In this document: positions 35,539-43,532 of the stretch, piece by piece
How the letters are laid out: every line of letters begins with the position of its first letter
How positions within the stretch are numbered: position 1 is the stretch's first letter
Notes under the pieces: model-generated
The model's database searches: none
What the model was told of the DNA's origin: nothing
Seen by the model: the letters and a program-made list of their open reading frames with translations, nothing else
NCBI GenBank assembly: GCA_964468345.1
Contig: CAYXVZ010000019.1
Span: 23,881-87,880, forward strand
Direction: 5' to 3'
DNA: 64,000 bases
From: DALYLB01 sp964468345
GTDB taxonomy: Bacteria > Acidobacteriota > Blastocatellia > RBC074
Made by a program: the position numbers and the translations under genes

Positions 35539-36642
35539 ATGATGAAAAGGTCTTGTATCGTTGCGCTGCTCTTGGCGTTGCTGGCTGGCGCCGGATCGAT
35601 TTTGATGGAGAGTGTATCCGCCCAGGATCCCGTGCGACCGCCCCAGCCGAAACCCACGCCCACGCAACAGAACCCGAGTCAAAAGGAGCGCAAAGGGCAG
35701 CAGCGCCAGGGTGCGCAAGCGGAAGAACAGCAGCTCGGAAAAGAAGATGTGATTCGAGTCGACACGGACCTTGTGCAGCTCGACGTCTCGGTCATTGATC
35801 AAAATGCCCAGGCGGTCTTCAATCTTGGCAAGGAGAATTTCGCCGTTTACGAAGACAAGGTCGCGCAGAATATCGAAGACGTGAGCCGCGAGGAAGTTCC
35901 CGTCAGCGTCGGCTTTGTGATCGATACGTCGGGCTCGATGCGTTCGCGCCTGCAGACCGTCAGCGATGCGACCCTGGGATTGATCAAACAGTTGCGCGAC
36001 GACGACGAAGGTTTTCTGGCGCAGTTCAAGGCCGAACCCGAACTGGTGCAGGATTTCACCGCCGACAAGCGTGAACTCGAAGACGCCGTCGGCGAGCTTT
36101 TCACCAGCGGCGGCACCGCACTGCTTGATGCCATCATTGCAACCGCAGATTATGCCCACGAAAAAGGGCAGCGACGACGCAAGGCGTTGATCATTGTCTC
36201 GGATGGTCTGGAAAAGAACAGTTCCGTCAAGGAAAAAGAAGTGATGGAAGCGATCAAGGAAGATGAAGTGCAAATCTATCTGGTCGGCTTCATCGATGAA
36301 GAGGAATCCGACAAAGGCCTGTTCGGAAAATCCTCCGGCAAAAAAGCCAAGGAACTGCTTTCCCGTCTGGCGGAAGATTCCGGCGGCCGCGCCTTCTTCC
36401 CCAAGGATATTTCCGAGATGCCCGCGATCGCCGCACAGATCGCAAAGGACATTCGAACGCAATATGTCGTCAGTTATTATCCGAGCAACAGCCTTCGGGA
36501 CGGCTCTTTCCGTTCCGTCAAAGTGATGGTCACGACCAAGGACAATCGCAAGCTGTTTGCCCGTACCCGGCAAGGCTACTACGCTAAAAATGCCAAAGGC
36601 GAATCGCCGAACGCTCCTAATCGGAAAATTCGCGGGAATTAG
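35539..36642 (+). CDS. Secreted VWFA-related acidobacterial protein
   Basis: A 367-residue exported protein: signal peptide (CIVALLLALLAGAGSILM), a Pro/Gln/Lys-rich linker, then a beta-sandwich segment (VDTDLVQLDVSVIDQN, NFAVYEDKVAQNIEDV) and a von Willebrand A domain. The MIDAS metal site is intact: DTSGSM, a Thr in FTSGGTALLD and Asp in IIVSDGLEKNS. This matches the family TIGR03436 described from Acidobacteria, whose function is unknown but presumably adhesive or scaffold-like in the periplasm or outside the cell. ATG 35539 (or 35542) follows GGGAG. Only one VWFA gene is present in the window. Confidence 0.9.
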   Translation: MMKRSCIVALLLALLAGAGSILMESVSAQDPVRPPQPKPTPTQQNPSQKERKGQQRQGAQAEEQQLGKEDVIRVDTDLVQLDVSVIDQNAQAVFNLGKENFAVYEDKVAQNIEDVSREEVPVSVGFVIDTSGSMRSRLQTVSDATLGLIKQLRDDDEGFLAQFKAEPELVQDFTADKRELEDAVGELFTSGGTALLDAIIATADYAHEKGQRRRKALIIVSDGLEKNSSVKEKEVMEAIKEDEVQIYLVGFIDEEESDKGLFGKSSGKKAKELLSRLAEDSGGRAFFPKDISEMPAIAAQIAKDIRTQYVVSYYPSNSLRDGSFRSVKVMVTTKDNRKLFARTRQGYYAKNAKGESPNAPNRKIRGN

Positions 36643-36676
36643 TCAAGCGCAGAGCAAATCCCGACAACGCCGAGGA

Positions 36677-36722
36677 CACGAAGAGAAGAAGACCCGTTCA
36701 GGGGAACTCTTCGTGTTTTTTC
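36677..36722 (+). terminator. Intrinsic terminator after the VWFA gene
   Basis: CACGAAGAG (36677-36685) pairs with CTCTTCGTG (36707-36715), followed by six or more T. The stem is of the same ACGAAG type as the larger repeat elements, but here it has a proper T-tract. Confidence 0.75.
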
Positions 36723-36820
36723 TTGGTGAATACCTTCTTTTGAACTTGGCCAGGCTTGTTCCTGAACTTCTCAGATCTTGATTTGAAGACTGCAAGAAAA
36801 GGACTTACAAGAAATTATTA

Positions 36821-36850
36821 TTGATTTCCTACTTGATTGTAAGTTATAAC
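36821..36850 (+). promoter_or_regulatory. Putative promoter for the adenylation-formyltransferase-ACP operon
   Basis: TTGATT (36821-36826) and TATAAC (36845-36850) with an 18-bp spacer. Transcription from here would give a 5' leader of about 290 nt before the adenylation gene. Confidence 0.4.
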
Positions 36851-36902
36851 CTTTCAGTCCTGTCCCCTTCCATACGGACTCTAAGTGTGTATCTCTTCAG
36901 GC

Positions 36903-36918
36903 GAAAATCGCGATTTTC
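36903..36918. promoter_or_regulatory. 16-bp perfect palindrome, possible operator
   Basis: GAAAATCG directly followed by its complement CGATTTTC, with no spacer, lies about 53 bp downstream of the putative -10. A gapless palindrome of this size is typical of a dimeric repressor site, but no regulator gene is adjacent. Confidence 0.35.
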
Positions 36919-37147
36919 CATCTTGGCTGGGTAATCGGAAACACCAAAAAATTAAGCATCCTCCCTGGGGCTTTGTAATAAAGCTTGAATAGGGGCACAA
37001 AGATCATGACGGTTGATGGATGGCCGGTAATCAGCAGATTTCGTCGTCAATGGGTGTCTGGATCTCGGAATAGATAGAGAAGAAAAAGAAAAAATTTAGG
37101 ATTGAGGGGCAAATTCGGAATATATTCATGTCGGAGTTGAAAGTACA

Positions 37148-38764
37148 ATGAAGGTTACCGTTTTACACGAACTAGTTAGCACACAGGCGCAACGTAATCC
37201 CGAGTCACTCGCGCTGGTTTCGAGCAAAGAGGAAATGACGTATTCACAGCTCGAAACAGCCTCGAATCGGCTGGCGCGGATGCTGAAGGATGTAGGCTGC
37301 GAACGTGGCGATCGGGTCTGTTTTTTGATGCCGAAATCTCCTACTGCCATCAGTGCACAGGTCGCGATTCTGAAGGCGGATTGTGCCTATGTGCCTCTCG
37401 ATTCTTCCAGTCCTGCTGAGCGAATCGCGAAGATTGTGGAATCCTGCGAGCCGCGGGTCATCCTGGCGGCAGGTTCGGTGGGAAAACTGCTGGACAGTGT
37501 TTTAGCCGCCGCGAAGCTGCCTCAAAAGCCTGTGATCGGATGGCTGGGCACCGCGGAGGAGGCCGGAAAGGTGCAGGCGCAAGAGTATTCCATCCGGTTT
37601 TCGCTCGATGATGTGGCGAAGCTTTCGGATCAGCCGCTGGAATATAAAAACACGACGGAAGACATTGCGCATATTCTTTTCACCTCCGGCTCGACGGGCA
37701 CGCCGAAGGGCGTAATGATCAAGCACTCGAACGTGCTTGCCTATATCGACTGGGCCGTGAAGTTCTTCGGCACGGTGCCGGGCGATCGCGTTTCGGGGCA
37801 TCCGCCACTTCATTTCGACCTTTCCACCTACGATATTTTTCACACCTTCCTTGCGGGGGCGACGCTTTATCCCGTTCCCGCCGAATTGAATCTCTTGCCG
37901 CATAAGATCTGCGATTTCATTCGCACGAACGAGCTGACCCAATGGTTCTCCGTTCCTTCGCTGCTGACCTTTATGGCCAAGCAGGATGTGGTTAAACAGG
38001 ATGATTTTCCGACGCTCAAACGATTGATGTGGTGCGGAGAAGTCTTTCCGACGCCCGGTCTGCGATACTGGATGCAGAAACTGCCGCACGTCGAATTTAC
38101 GAACCTGTACGGCCCGACTGAAGCGACGATTGCCAGCAGCTATTACAAGGTGCCCGCGTGTCCAAAGGATGATAGCGAGCAGATTTCCATTGGCGCCCCC
38201 TGCGACGGCGAAGAGCTGTTGATTCTCGACGATGAAATGAAACCCTGCCCGGTGGGCGAGATTGGCAACCTTTATATTCGCGGCATCGGTCTAAGCCCCG
38301 GGTACTGGCGCGATGAAGAGAAGACAAAAGCGGTTTTCCTTCCGAATCCGGCCGATTCCAGCGATCGCATCTACAAAACAGGCGATCTGGCCAAATGGGG
38401 AGAAGACGGCCTGGTGTATTTCATCGGCCGGGCCGATTCCCAGATCAAGAGTCGCGGCTACCGAATTGAACTGGGGGAAATCGAAACGGCCCTCAATTCG
38501 CTGCAGATGACCCAGGATTGCGCCGTGGTGGCGATCGAGACCGGTGGATTCGAAGGCGCGATCATCTGTTGCGCATTCACGCCGGTGGCGGGCGTCGATG
38601 CCACACCGGCAAGCCTGCGAACAGACGTGAGCAAAAAGATTCCGAGCTATATGATTCCGCAACGCTGGATGCGGCTCGACAAAATGCCTTTGAACGTGAA
38701 TGGCAAGTATGACCGGCGATTATTGAAAGAAATGTTCGCCGAATCCGAAGCGAGCGCAAAGTGA
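37148..38764 (+). CDS. Free-standing amino-acid adenylation domain (NRPS-type)
   Basis: A 538-residue ANL enzyme that would activate an amino acid as aminoacyl-AMP and load it on a carrier protein. NRPS core motifs: A3 LFTSGSTGTPKG (178-189), A4 HFDLSTYDIF with Asp224 at the position that binds the substrate amino group, A5 NLYGPTEATI, A7 YKTGDLAKW, A8 GRADSQIKSRGYRIELGEIE and A10 Lys520 (NVNGKYDR). A hand alignment to GrsA gives the pocket D-L-Y-F-M-C-L-I-A-K, loosely like published Cys codes (low certainty). There is no condensation, carrier or thioesterase domain in the chain. Its stop overlaps the formyltransferase start, and a separate carrier gene follows. Confidence 0.88.
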   Translation: MKVTVLHELVSTQAQRNPESLALVSSKEEMTYSQLETASNRLARMLKDVGCERGDRVCFLMPKSPTAISAQVAILKADCAYVPLDSSSPAERIAKIVESCEPRVILAAGSVGKLLDSVLAAAKLPQKPVIGWLGTAEEAGKVQAQEYSIRFSLDDVAKLSDQPLEYKNTTEDIAHILFTSGSTGTPKGVMIKHSNVLAYIDWAVKFFGTVPGDRVSGHPPLHFDLSTYDIFHTFLAGATLYPVPAELNLLPHKICDFIRTNELTQWFSVPSLLTFMAKQDVVKQDDFPTLKRLMWCGEVFPTPGLRYWMQKLPHVEFTNLYGPTEATIASSYYKVPACPKDDSEQISIGAPCDGEELLILDDEMKPCPVGEIGNLYIRGIGLSPGYWRDEEKTKAVFLPNPADSSDRIYKTGDLAKWGEDGLVYFIGRADSQIKSRGYRIELGEIETALNSLQMTQDCAVVAIETGGFEGAIICCAFTPVAGVDATPASLRTDVSKKIPSYMIPQRWMRLDKMPLNVNGKYDRRLLKEMFAESEASAK

Positions 38765-39681
38765 ACATCCTGCTTGTAGCTGAAGAATCGGCGGGGATCC
38801 AGATGCTCAAAGTTCTGGCGCAGAGCCCGCATCGCATCGTCGCCGTGATGGCGTCGCCTTCCAAAACCGGTGCAACCGTTTGGGGCACGGCGGAAAAAAT
38901 GGGGCTGCCGACCTGGGAAGCGAAGCAGGTAAAGGATCCCGCCTTTGCAATGAAGATCCGGGAAGCGGAGGTGGATCTCCTGCTCAATGTGCATTCGCTC
39001 TATCTCATCAACGGCGAAGTCGTGGCCGCGCCGAAAATCGGCAGCTATAATCTGCATCCGGGACCGCTTCCCAAATACGCCGGCCTGAATACCGTCAGTT
39101 GGGCGATTTATCGGGGGGAAACCGAATATGGCGTCACGCTGCATCGGATGGAACCGGGAATCGATACCGGCACCATTACCTTTCAAAAGATGTTCACCAT
39201 CGATTTGCAGGAAACGGCGCTTTCGGTATATTCCAAGTGCATCCGCGAGGGCGTCGGATTATTGAAACTTCTGCTGGAAGTCGCTGAAAAAGGAATCGAG
39301 CAGATTCCAGCGATCTCACAGGATTTTTCGAAGCGCGAATACTTCAATAAGAAGCCGCCGGATGAATGTCGAATTCATTGGGAGCTGCCGGCAAAACAGA
39401 TTTTCAATCTGATTCGCGCCTGCGACTATTTTCCCTTTCCTTCACCGTGGGGACATCCGCGTGCCGGTCTGAATGGCACGGAAATCAAAATCATCAAGGC
39501 CCGATTGACTGGACGGCCGGTCGATGCGGCAGCCGGGACGGTCGGGACGCTTCAGGGAACTGCATTGGAAATTGCCTGCGGTGATGAGTGGTTGCTCTGC
39601 GAGCGCGTTATGCTTGATGGCGTCGCGAAACCCGCGGCGGAAGTGCTGCAGCCGGGGCAGCGCCTCAACGACGGAATATAG
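38761..39681 (+). CDS. 10-formyl-THF-dependent formyltransferase (Fmt/ArnA type)
   Basis: A 306-residue formyltransferase. The N-terminal domain carries the family triad Asn97 and His99 in YNLHPGPLPKYAG and Asp135 in GIDTGTI, with TEYGVTLHRM; a C-terminal Fmt_C-like domain follows (about 205-300). Such enzymes move formyl from 10-formyltetrahydrofolate to an amine: Met-tRNA, an amino-sugar, or an aminoacyl carrier protein in formylating NRPSs. The GTG start overlaps the adenylation stop by 4 bp (GTGA), so it is translationally coupled. That context favours an aminoacyl-S-carrier substrate over tRNA. The missing HxSLLP form (here HPGPLP) is common in non-tRNA members. Confidence 0.88.
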   Translation: MNILLVAEESAGIQMLKVLAQSPHRIVAVMASPSKTGATVWGTAEKMGLPTWEAKQVKDPAFAMKIREAEVDLLLNVHSLYLINGEVVAAPKIGSYNLHPGPLPKYAGLNTVSWAIYRGETEYGVTLHRMEPGIDTGTITFQKMFTIDLQETALSVYSKCIREGVGLLKLLLEVAEKGIEQIPAISQDFSKREYFNKKPPDECRIHWELPAKQIFNLIRACDYFPFPSPWGHPRAGLNGTEIKIIKARLTGRPVDAAAGTVGTLQGTALEIACGDEWLLCERVMLDGVAKPAAEVLQPGQRLNDGI

Positions 39682-39768
39682 CTTTGGATTTTCTTCTTTG
39701 ATCAGAAGCACGGGCTTCGATGCTTTATCCTTTATTTCCGAATAACGCTGAACAATCATAGACGAATC

Positions 39769-40026
39769 ATGGACTCAACACTTCACGCAAAATTGACAAG
39801 CATCTTCGCTACGCAACTGAATATCGAGGTTCCCTCAACTGATACCGATCTGCTGGGCGCCGGATTGCTCGATTCGCTCGCTCTGGTTGATCTGCTCGTA
39901 AATATCGAGCAGGAATTTGGCCTGGTCATCTCGCTCGATACGCTGGAAATCGACAGTTTCCGGTCCATCGACAGCATTGCGGAGTTTATTCAATCACAGC
40001 AGGCCAGCAAAGAGATGGCAGCTTAA
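39769..40026 (+). CDS. Stand-alone acyl/peptidyl carrier protein
   Basis: An 85-residue carrier protein with the phosphopantetheine Ser36 in GLLDSLALVDL, a four-helix length, and an acidic recognition helix 2 (LVNIEQEFGLVIS). The loading partner is almost certainly the adenylation enzyme upstream. It starts 87 bp after the formyltransferase. Together the three genes encode A, F and T functions in separate chains. DSL with a following Ala is seen in both discrete ACPs and PCPs, so the class is not settled. No phosphopantetheinyl transferase is in the window. Confidence 0.92.
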   Translation: MDSTLHAKLTSIFATQLNIEVPSTDTDLLGAGLLDSLALVDLLVNIEQEFGLVISLDTLEIDSFRSIDSIAEFIQSQQASKEMAA

Positions 40027-40120
40027 CAGCCAGGGCCTGGTTGTTGGACAACCCGAAATTCCCGGGCGAACAGAAGTCGATTCGGTTCCGAATCAAACTC
40101 CTGCCCGTCCGGGCCCGACC

Positions 40121-41269
40121 TTAGTGCGTGACTAATTGCCGCGCAATGACAAGCCGCTGTACTTCGCTGGTGCCTTCACCGATCGTGCAAAGTTTTGCGT
40201 CCCGCCAATGTTTTTCCGGCGGGTAGTCTTTGGTGTAGCCATATCCACCGTGAATCTGTATGGCTTCTTCCGCGACTTTCACGGCGATTTCCGACGCATA
40301 CAATTTGGCCATGGCGGATTCCTTTGTCGTCGGGCGTTTATTGTCCTTGAGCCACGCCGCGCGCTGCGTCAACAGCCGGGCGGCGTCGATCTGCAGGGCC
40401 ATATCGGCGAGCTTGAATTGAATGGCCTGGAAGTTGAAGATCTCCTCGCCGAATTGCTTCCGTTCCCGCGCATACCGAAGCGCGGATTCATAGGCTCCCT
40501 GGGCGATTCCCAGGGCCAGCGCGGCAATCGAGATTCGCCCTCCATCCAGAATCTGCATCGCATTGACGAAGCCGCGCCCTTCTTCTCCCAGCAGGTTTTC
40601 CGCTGGGATCCAGCAATCCTCAAAAATCATCGAGGCCGTTTCAGAGGCGCGGACGCCGAGTTTGTTCTCCTTGCGGCCGGCAATAAAACCCTTCGTTCCT
40701 CGTTCAACGATGAAAGCGCTGACTCCCCGGGACCGCATCTCGCGGTTGGTCACCGCCAGCACGACGGCAATATCGCCCGAGATGCCGTGCGTGATGAAGT
40801 TCTTCGATCCATTCAGCACCCACCCGCCATCGCGCCGAACGGCCATTGTTTTCATTCCGGATGCATCCGACCCGGATCCGGGCTCCGTCAAGCCCCAGGC
40901 GCCAAGCTTCTCACCGCTCGCCAGCGGCGCAACGTATTTCCTGCGTTGTTCCTCCGTTGCAAATTGATAAATATGATTGGTGCAGAGTGAATTATGCGCC
41001 GCGACCGAGAGGGCGATTGATCCATCGATCCGCGCGATCTCTTCGATGATCGTGGCATACTCCATATAACCCATCCCCGCGCCACCGTAATCTTCGGGAA
41101 ACAGCACGCCGGTCAGGCCGAGCGCCCCCATTTTATGAAATAGTTCGCGGGGGAAATGCTGGATTTCATCCCACGCCATCACATGCGGCTGGATCTCGGC
41201 TTCGACAAATTCGCGGACCGATTTTTTAACCTGCAACTGTTCTTCGGTCAAATCAAATGAGATCGACAT
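40121..41269 (-). CDS. Acyl-CoA dehydrogenase
   Basis: A 382-residue FAD-dependent acyl-CoA dehydrogenase, complete in length. Signatures: WGLTEPGSGSDASGMKT (flavin and substrate contact), the FIVERGTKGFIAGRKENKLG stretch, RKQFGEEIFNFQAIQFKLADMA, and the C-terminal IQIHGGYGYTKDYPPEKHWRDAKL. The catalytic Glu is probably in TIGEGTSEVQ. It resembles short-chain/isovaleryl types of fatty-acid or branched-chain breakdown. AGAGGA precedes ATG 41269. It is convergent with the carrier protein gene. A role as a carrier-bound amino-acid oxidase (as in pyrrole formation) is possible by location but the sequence looks like primary metabolism. Confidence 0.92.
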   Translation of the reverse strand: MSISFDLTEEQLQVKKSVREFVEAEIQPHVMAWDEIQHFPRELFHKMGALGLTGVLFPEDYGGAGMGYMEYATIIEEIARIDGSIALSVAAHNSLCTNHIYQFATEEQRRKYVAPLASGEKLGAWGLTEPGSGSDASGMKTMAVRRDGGWVLNGSKNFITHGISGDIAVVLAVTNREMRSRGVSAFIVERGTKGFIAGRKENKLGVRASETASMIFEDCWIPAENLLGEEGRGFVNAMQILDGGRISIAALALGIAQGAYESALRYARERKQFGEEIFNFQAIQFKLADMALQIDAARLLTQRAAWLKDNKRPTTKESAMAKLYASEIAVKVAEEAIQIHGGYGYTKDYPPEKHWRDAKLCTIGEGTSEVQRLVIARQLVTH

Positions 41270-41599
41270 ACAAATCCTCTTTCTTCGCTGTTAAATCAGG
41301 GGAGACGTCCTTGATCGCGGGCGCTTCGGATGCCGGCGATTTCAGATACCTCAATTCAACAGGGCGCATTAAATTTATCCTCTGTCAGATAAAAAGAACT
41401 TATAGTGCAATAAGTAATCAATATACATTCCGGAAATACAATTGCAACCTTGATTGCGTTGAAGTCGGAATGATCATCCGAGGGATGCTTTGTATGGATA
41501 CAAGGCAGTCAAAAGCAAAATCTTCGTAGCCAATGCGGTAAGTTCTACCCAATCGGAATTTTCAGAGAACGCACTCGGGGATGGAATCGAGGAAAGGCC
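41270..41599. other. 330-bp gene-free stretch upstream of the RNA candidate
   Basis: Between the acyl-CoA dehydrogenase start and the RNA candidate. A+T-rich around 41370-41440. No open frame with a usable ribosome-binding site and no repeat. It must hold the promoter of the dehydrogenase on the minus strand, but none is clear. Confidence 0.45.
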
Positions 41600-41790
41600 T
41601 ATAAAATAAGGGGTTTCGGAGAGGGACGAGGCTGGCGACGCTTTGGCATCGCCCTTGCTTTAGTGTGAGTGGGGCAACGAGATACCAGGTGGATCTCCAC
41701 CAACGGTGTCAGGTGATTATCAAGGTGAGGAAGGTAATCACCAGAATCAGGCGCTGCAGATCTCCCACGACTGCAGCGCCTTCTTTTTTC
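41600..41790 (+). ncRNA. Candidate structured non-coding RNA
   Basis: Begins at a TATAAA box (41600-41605; no good -35 seen) and ends at an intrinsic terminator. Between lie three independent helices: GGCGACGC/GCATCGCC at 41634-41653 with a TTTG loop and one mismatch; a two-part stem GATACC-A-GGTGG-ATCT-CCACC-AAC-GGTGTC at 41681-41710; and GGTGATTA/TAATCACC at 41712-41742 with a purine-rich 15-nt loop (AAGGTGAGGAAGG). No open frame fits. It does not match the landmarks of RNase P, tmRNA, SRP RNA or 6S RNA. It may be a trans-acting small RNA or a structured family limited to this phylum. Confidence 0.6.
41750..41790 (+). terminator. Strong intrinsic terminator of the RNA candidate
   Basis: GGCGCTGCAG (41750-41759) pairs perfectly with CTGCAGCGCC (41771-41780), followed by TTCTTTTTTC. 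There is no protein gene on the plus strand that it could end. Confidence 0.85.
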
Positions 41791-41871
41791 TTCAGTCAAT
41801 CAAATCCCAATACGACAATTCGACCTTGATCATCGTTCCAGCCAACGGGCCAACGTGCGGAGTACGATTTC

Positions 41872-42168
41872 ATCACGAAGAAACGAAGGGCACGAAGATT
41901 TTCTCAGATATGCCTTGTGAAACAGAGAGGCAACCTCTTGTTTTCTGAGCAAGAACTTCTTTCTCTAACGGGAAACAGACTGCATTCTGGCATCAATACG
42001 CCGCGCCTTTCTGCAACAAGAAACCGCCAAGAAGCCAAGTGCGTCAAGATGAGTTGTTGCTCTTCTTGGCGCGCTTGGCTTCTTGGCGGTTTCATTCTTT
42101 CTTTCTTTCTTTCTTTCTTCTTCCGTGGTTGCGGCTTTACCGCTTCGTGCTCTTCGTTTCTTCGTGGT
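41872..42168. repeat. Nested inverted repeats: ACGAAG element enclosing a CGCCAAGA element
   Basis: Outer arms 41872-41897 and 42143-42168 (ATCACGAAGAAACGAAG... and complement) match in 24 of 26. Inner arms 42020-42049 and 42064-42093 (GAAACCGCCAAGAAGCCAAG... and complement) match in 28 of 30 with a 14-nt loop. A TTTC microsatellite (about six units, 42096-42120) lies between the inner and outer right arms. The same outer family encloses a different palindrome at 26811-27056. It ends 12 bp before the end of the amidohydrolase gene. Confidence 0.9.
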
Positions 42169-42180
42169 GAAGATCACTCC

Positions 42181-43497
42181 TCACGGGCGATCCTTGAACT
42201 TCTCGTACAGGCGTGTGTGTTTGTTGCTCATATCCACGGGACGGCCCGCGATGAACATCTGTTTCACGCGCGTGCGGTGTTCGAGAATGTCTCCATCGGT
42301 GATGACAAGATTGCCGAGCTTTCCGGCTTCGATGCTGCCCACGAGTTTATCGACGCCGAAAATCTGCGCCGGATAAATCGTGACGCCTTTGAGGGCTTCT
42401 TCCTTCGGCAGGCCAAAGGCCGCGGCCGTGCCGGCGTGATAGGGAAGCAAGCGAACGTTCGTTCCCTCGCCGGTCGAGAAGGCGAACTTCACACCGGCTT
42501 GATGCAACTGGCCAGGCCGCGCGAAGGGCTCGTCATAAGGTGAATCTTCGCCGCTCGGCAGGGACAGAATTCCATCCAGAATCACCGGGATATTTTTCTC
42601 CTTCAGTTCCTTGGCGACTTTCAATGCATCGTCGCCGCCGCCGATGATTAGGCGAAGCTTGTATTTCTCAGCCAACTCGATCGCGCCTTTGATTTCTTTC
42701 TCGCCGCTGGCGTTGATGATAACCGGCACGTCACCTTTCAAGACAGGCAAGAGAGCTTCAAGGCCGAGATCCACGGTTCGTGCGGGAAGAGTGGGATCGG
42801 CAGCTGTCGCCTCTTTCGCCTTTCGATAGGCAATGGCGTCATCCAGTTTTTTGCGAAGCGCTTCGACCTGCCGATCGCGCGCCTGCCGCTGTGCTTCGCC
42901 AGGCTGGCCGAAGATGGCGCCAAAGCCGCCGCCACGGCCTCCGCCGAATCCGGGCACGGGATAATTCATCTGCATGGCGACCGGAGCGGCAAGTTTCATT
43001 TCATGCTGCGTCCATCCATCCAGATTGATCATTGCGCATTGACCCGAGATGATTCCGCCTCGCGGGCAGGTCAGCGCGGTCGTTACGCCGTTCATGCGCG
43101 CGACCGGGATCAGTTCGCTGTGCGGATAAAGAGCCGACAGGGCTTTCATATTCGGATTGAATTCGCCCATTTCCGTCGTATCGACCGTGCCCGGCGCTCC
43201 CTGGCCCACCTCGCTCAGACCAAGAATGGTCGCGGAATCGATCAGGCCCGGATAGACCGAGAGGCCCGTCGCATCGATGACCTTCGCATCTTTCGGCACT
43301 GTTACCGTCGCGCCGACCGCCGCAATCTTGCCGTCCTTGAGCAACACCGTGCCTTTTTCGATGACGCCGTTCGTCACCGTGACGATGCGGGCATTGCGAA
43401 TGGCATAGGTGCCCTGCGGCGTCTTTGATTGGGCCCATCCGGCAGTTACGGCCATTGCCGCCAGCCCAAGGCCCAGAATCAGATTTTTCATTTTCAT
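42181..43497 (-). CDS. Secreted amidohydrolase-like protein without HxH motif
   Basis: A 438-residue exported protein of the amidohydrolase superfamily: signal peptide (LILGLGLAAMAVTAGWAQ), the N-terminal beta-sandwich (YAIRNARIVTVTNGVIEKGT, DATGLSVYPGLID) and the C-terminal ALKGVTIYPAQIFGVDKLVGSIEAGKLGNLVIT. Where active enzymes have PGLIDxHxH, this one reads PGLIDSATILGLSEV, so the two metal ligands are missing. A Gly-rich loop (GFGGGRGGGFG) interrupts the barrel. It probably is not a metal hydrolase, and may be a scaffold or partner of the active paralogue encoded 35 bp upstream on the same strand. ATG 43497 follows AAGGAA. Confidence 0.85.
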   Translation of the reverse strand: MKMKNLILGLGLAAMAVTAGWAQSKTPQGTYAIRNARIVTVTNGVIEKGTVLLKDGKIAAVGATVTVPKDAKVIDATGLSVYPGLIDSATILGLSEVGQGAPGTVDTTEMGEFNPNMKALSALYPHSELIPVARMNGVTTALTCPRGGIISGQCAMINLDGWTQHEMKLAAPVAMQMNYPVPGFGGGRGGGFGAIFGQPGEAQRQARDRQVEALRKKLDDAIAYRKAKEATAADPTLPARTVDLGLEALLPVLKGDVPVIINASGEKEIKGAIELAEKYKLRLIIGGGDDALKVAKELKEKNIPVILDGILSLPSGEDSPYDEPFARPGQLHQAGVKFAFSTGEGTNVRLLPYHAGTAAAFGLPKEEALKGVTIYPAQIFGVDKLVGSIEAGKLGNLVITDGDILEHRTRVKQMFIAGRPVDMSNKHTRLYEKFKDRP

Positions 43498-43532
43498 CTC
43501 GCCAGTTCCTTGTAAATGGATAAAAGAAAATA

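Larger units (their letters stand above)
36723..37147. other. AT-richer leader region of the formyl-A-T genes
   Basis: About 425 bp without a gene between the terminator and the adenylation gene. It contains a promoter-like pair (36821-36850), a 16-bp palindrome (36903-36918), a GCTTT/AAAGC hairpin (36970-36984) and a CTCCCT/AGGG pairing around it. Base composition is visibly lower in G+C than the coding regions. No known riboswitch consensus could be matched. Confidence 0.5.

Noticed and set aside
36985..37060. Leader sequence with GGGGCACAAAG and GATGGATGGCCGG, faintly like the GEMM (c-di-GMP-I) riboswitch.
   Set aside because: The conserved helices and the receptor loop cannot be drawn, and key bases are missing. 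A covariance search would be needed; it is not called.
40121..41269. Acyl-CoA dehydrogenase next to A and T genes, as in prolyl-to-pyrrolyl carrier pathways.
   Set aside because: It is on the opposite strand, convergent, and its sequence resembles catabolic acyl-CoA dehydrogenases; no support for a carrier-bound substrate.
41917..42543. 208-codon open frame over the nested repeats and the end of the amidohydrolase gene.
   Set aside because: Runs through two inverted repeats and the TTTC microsatellite, then antisense to a real gene.
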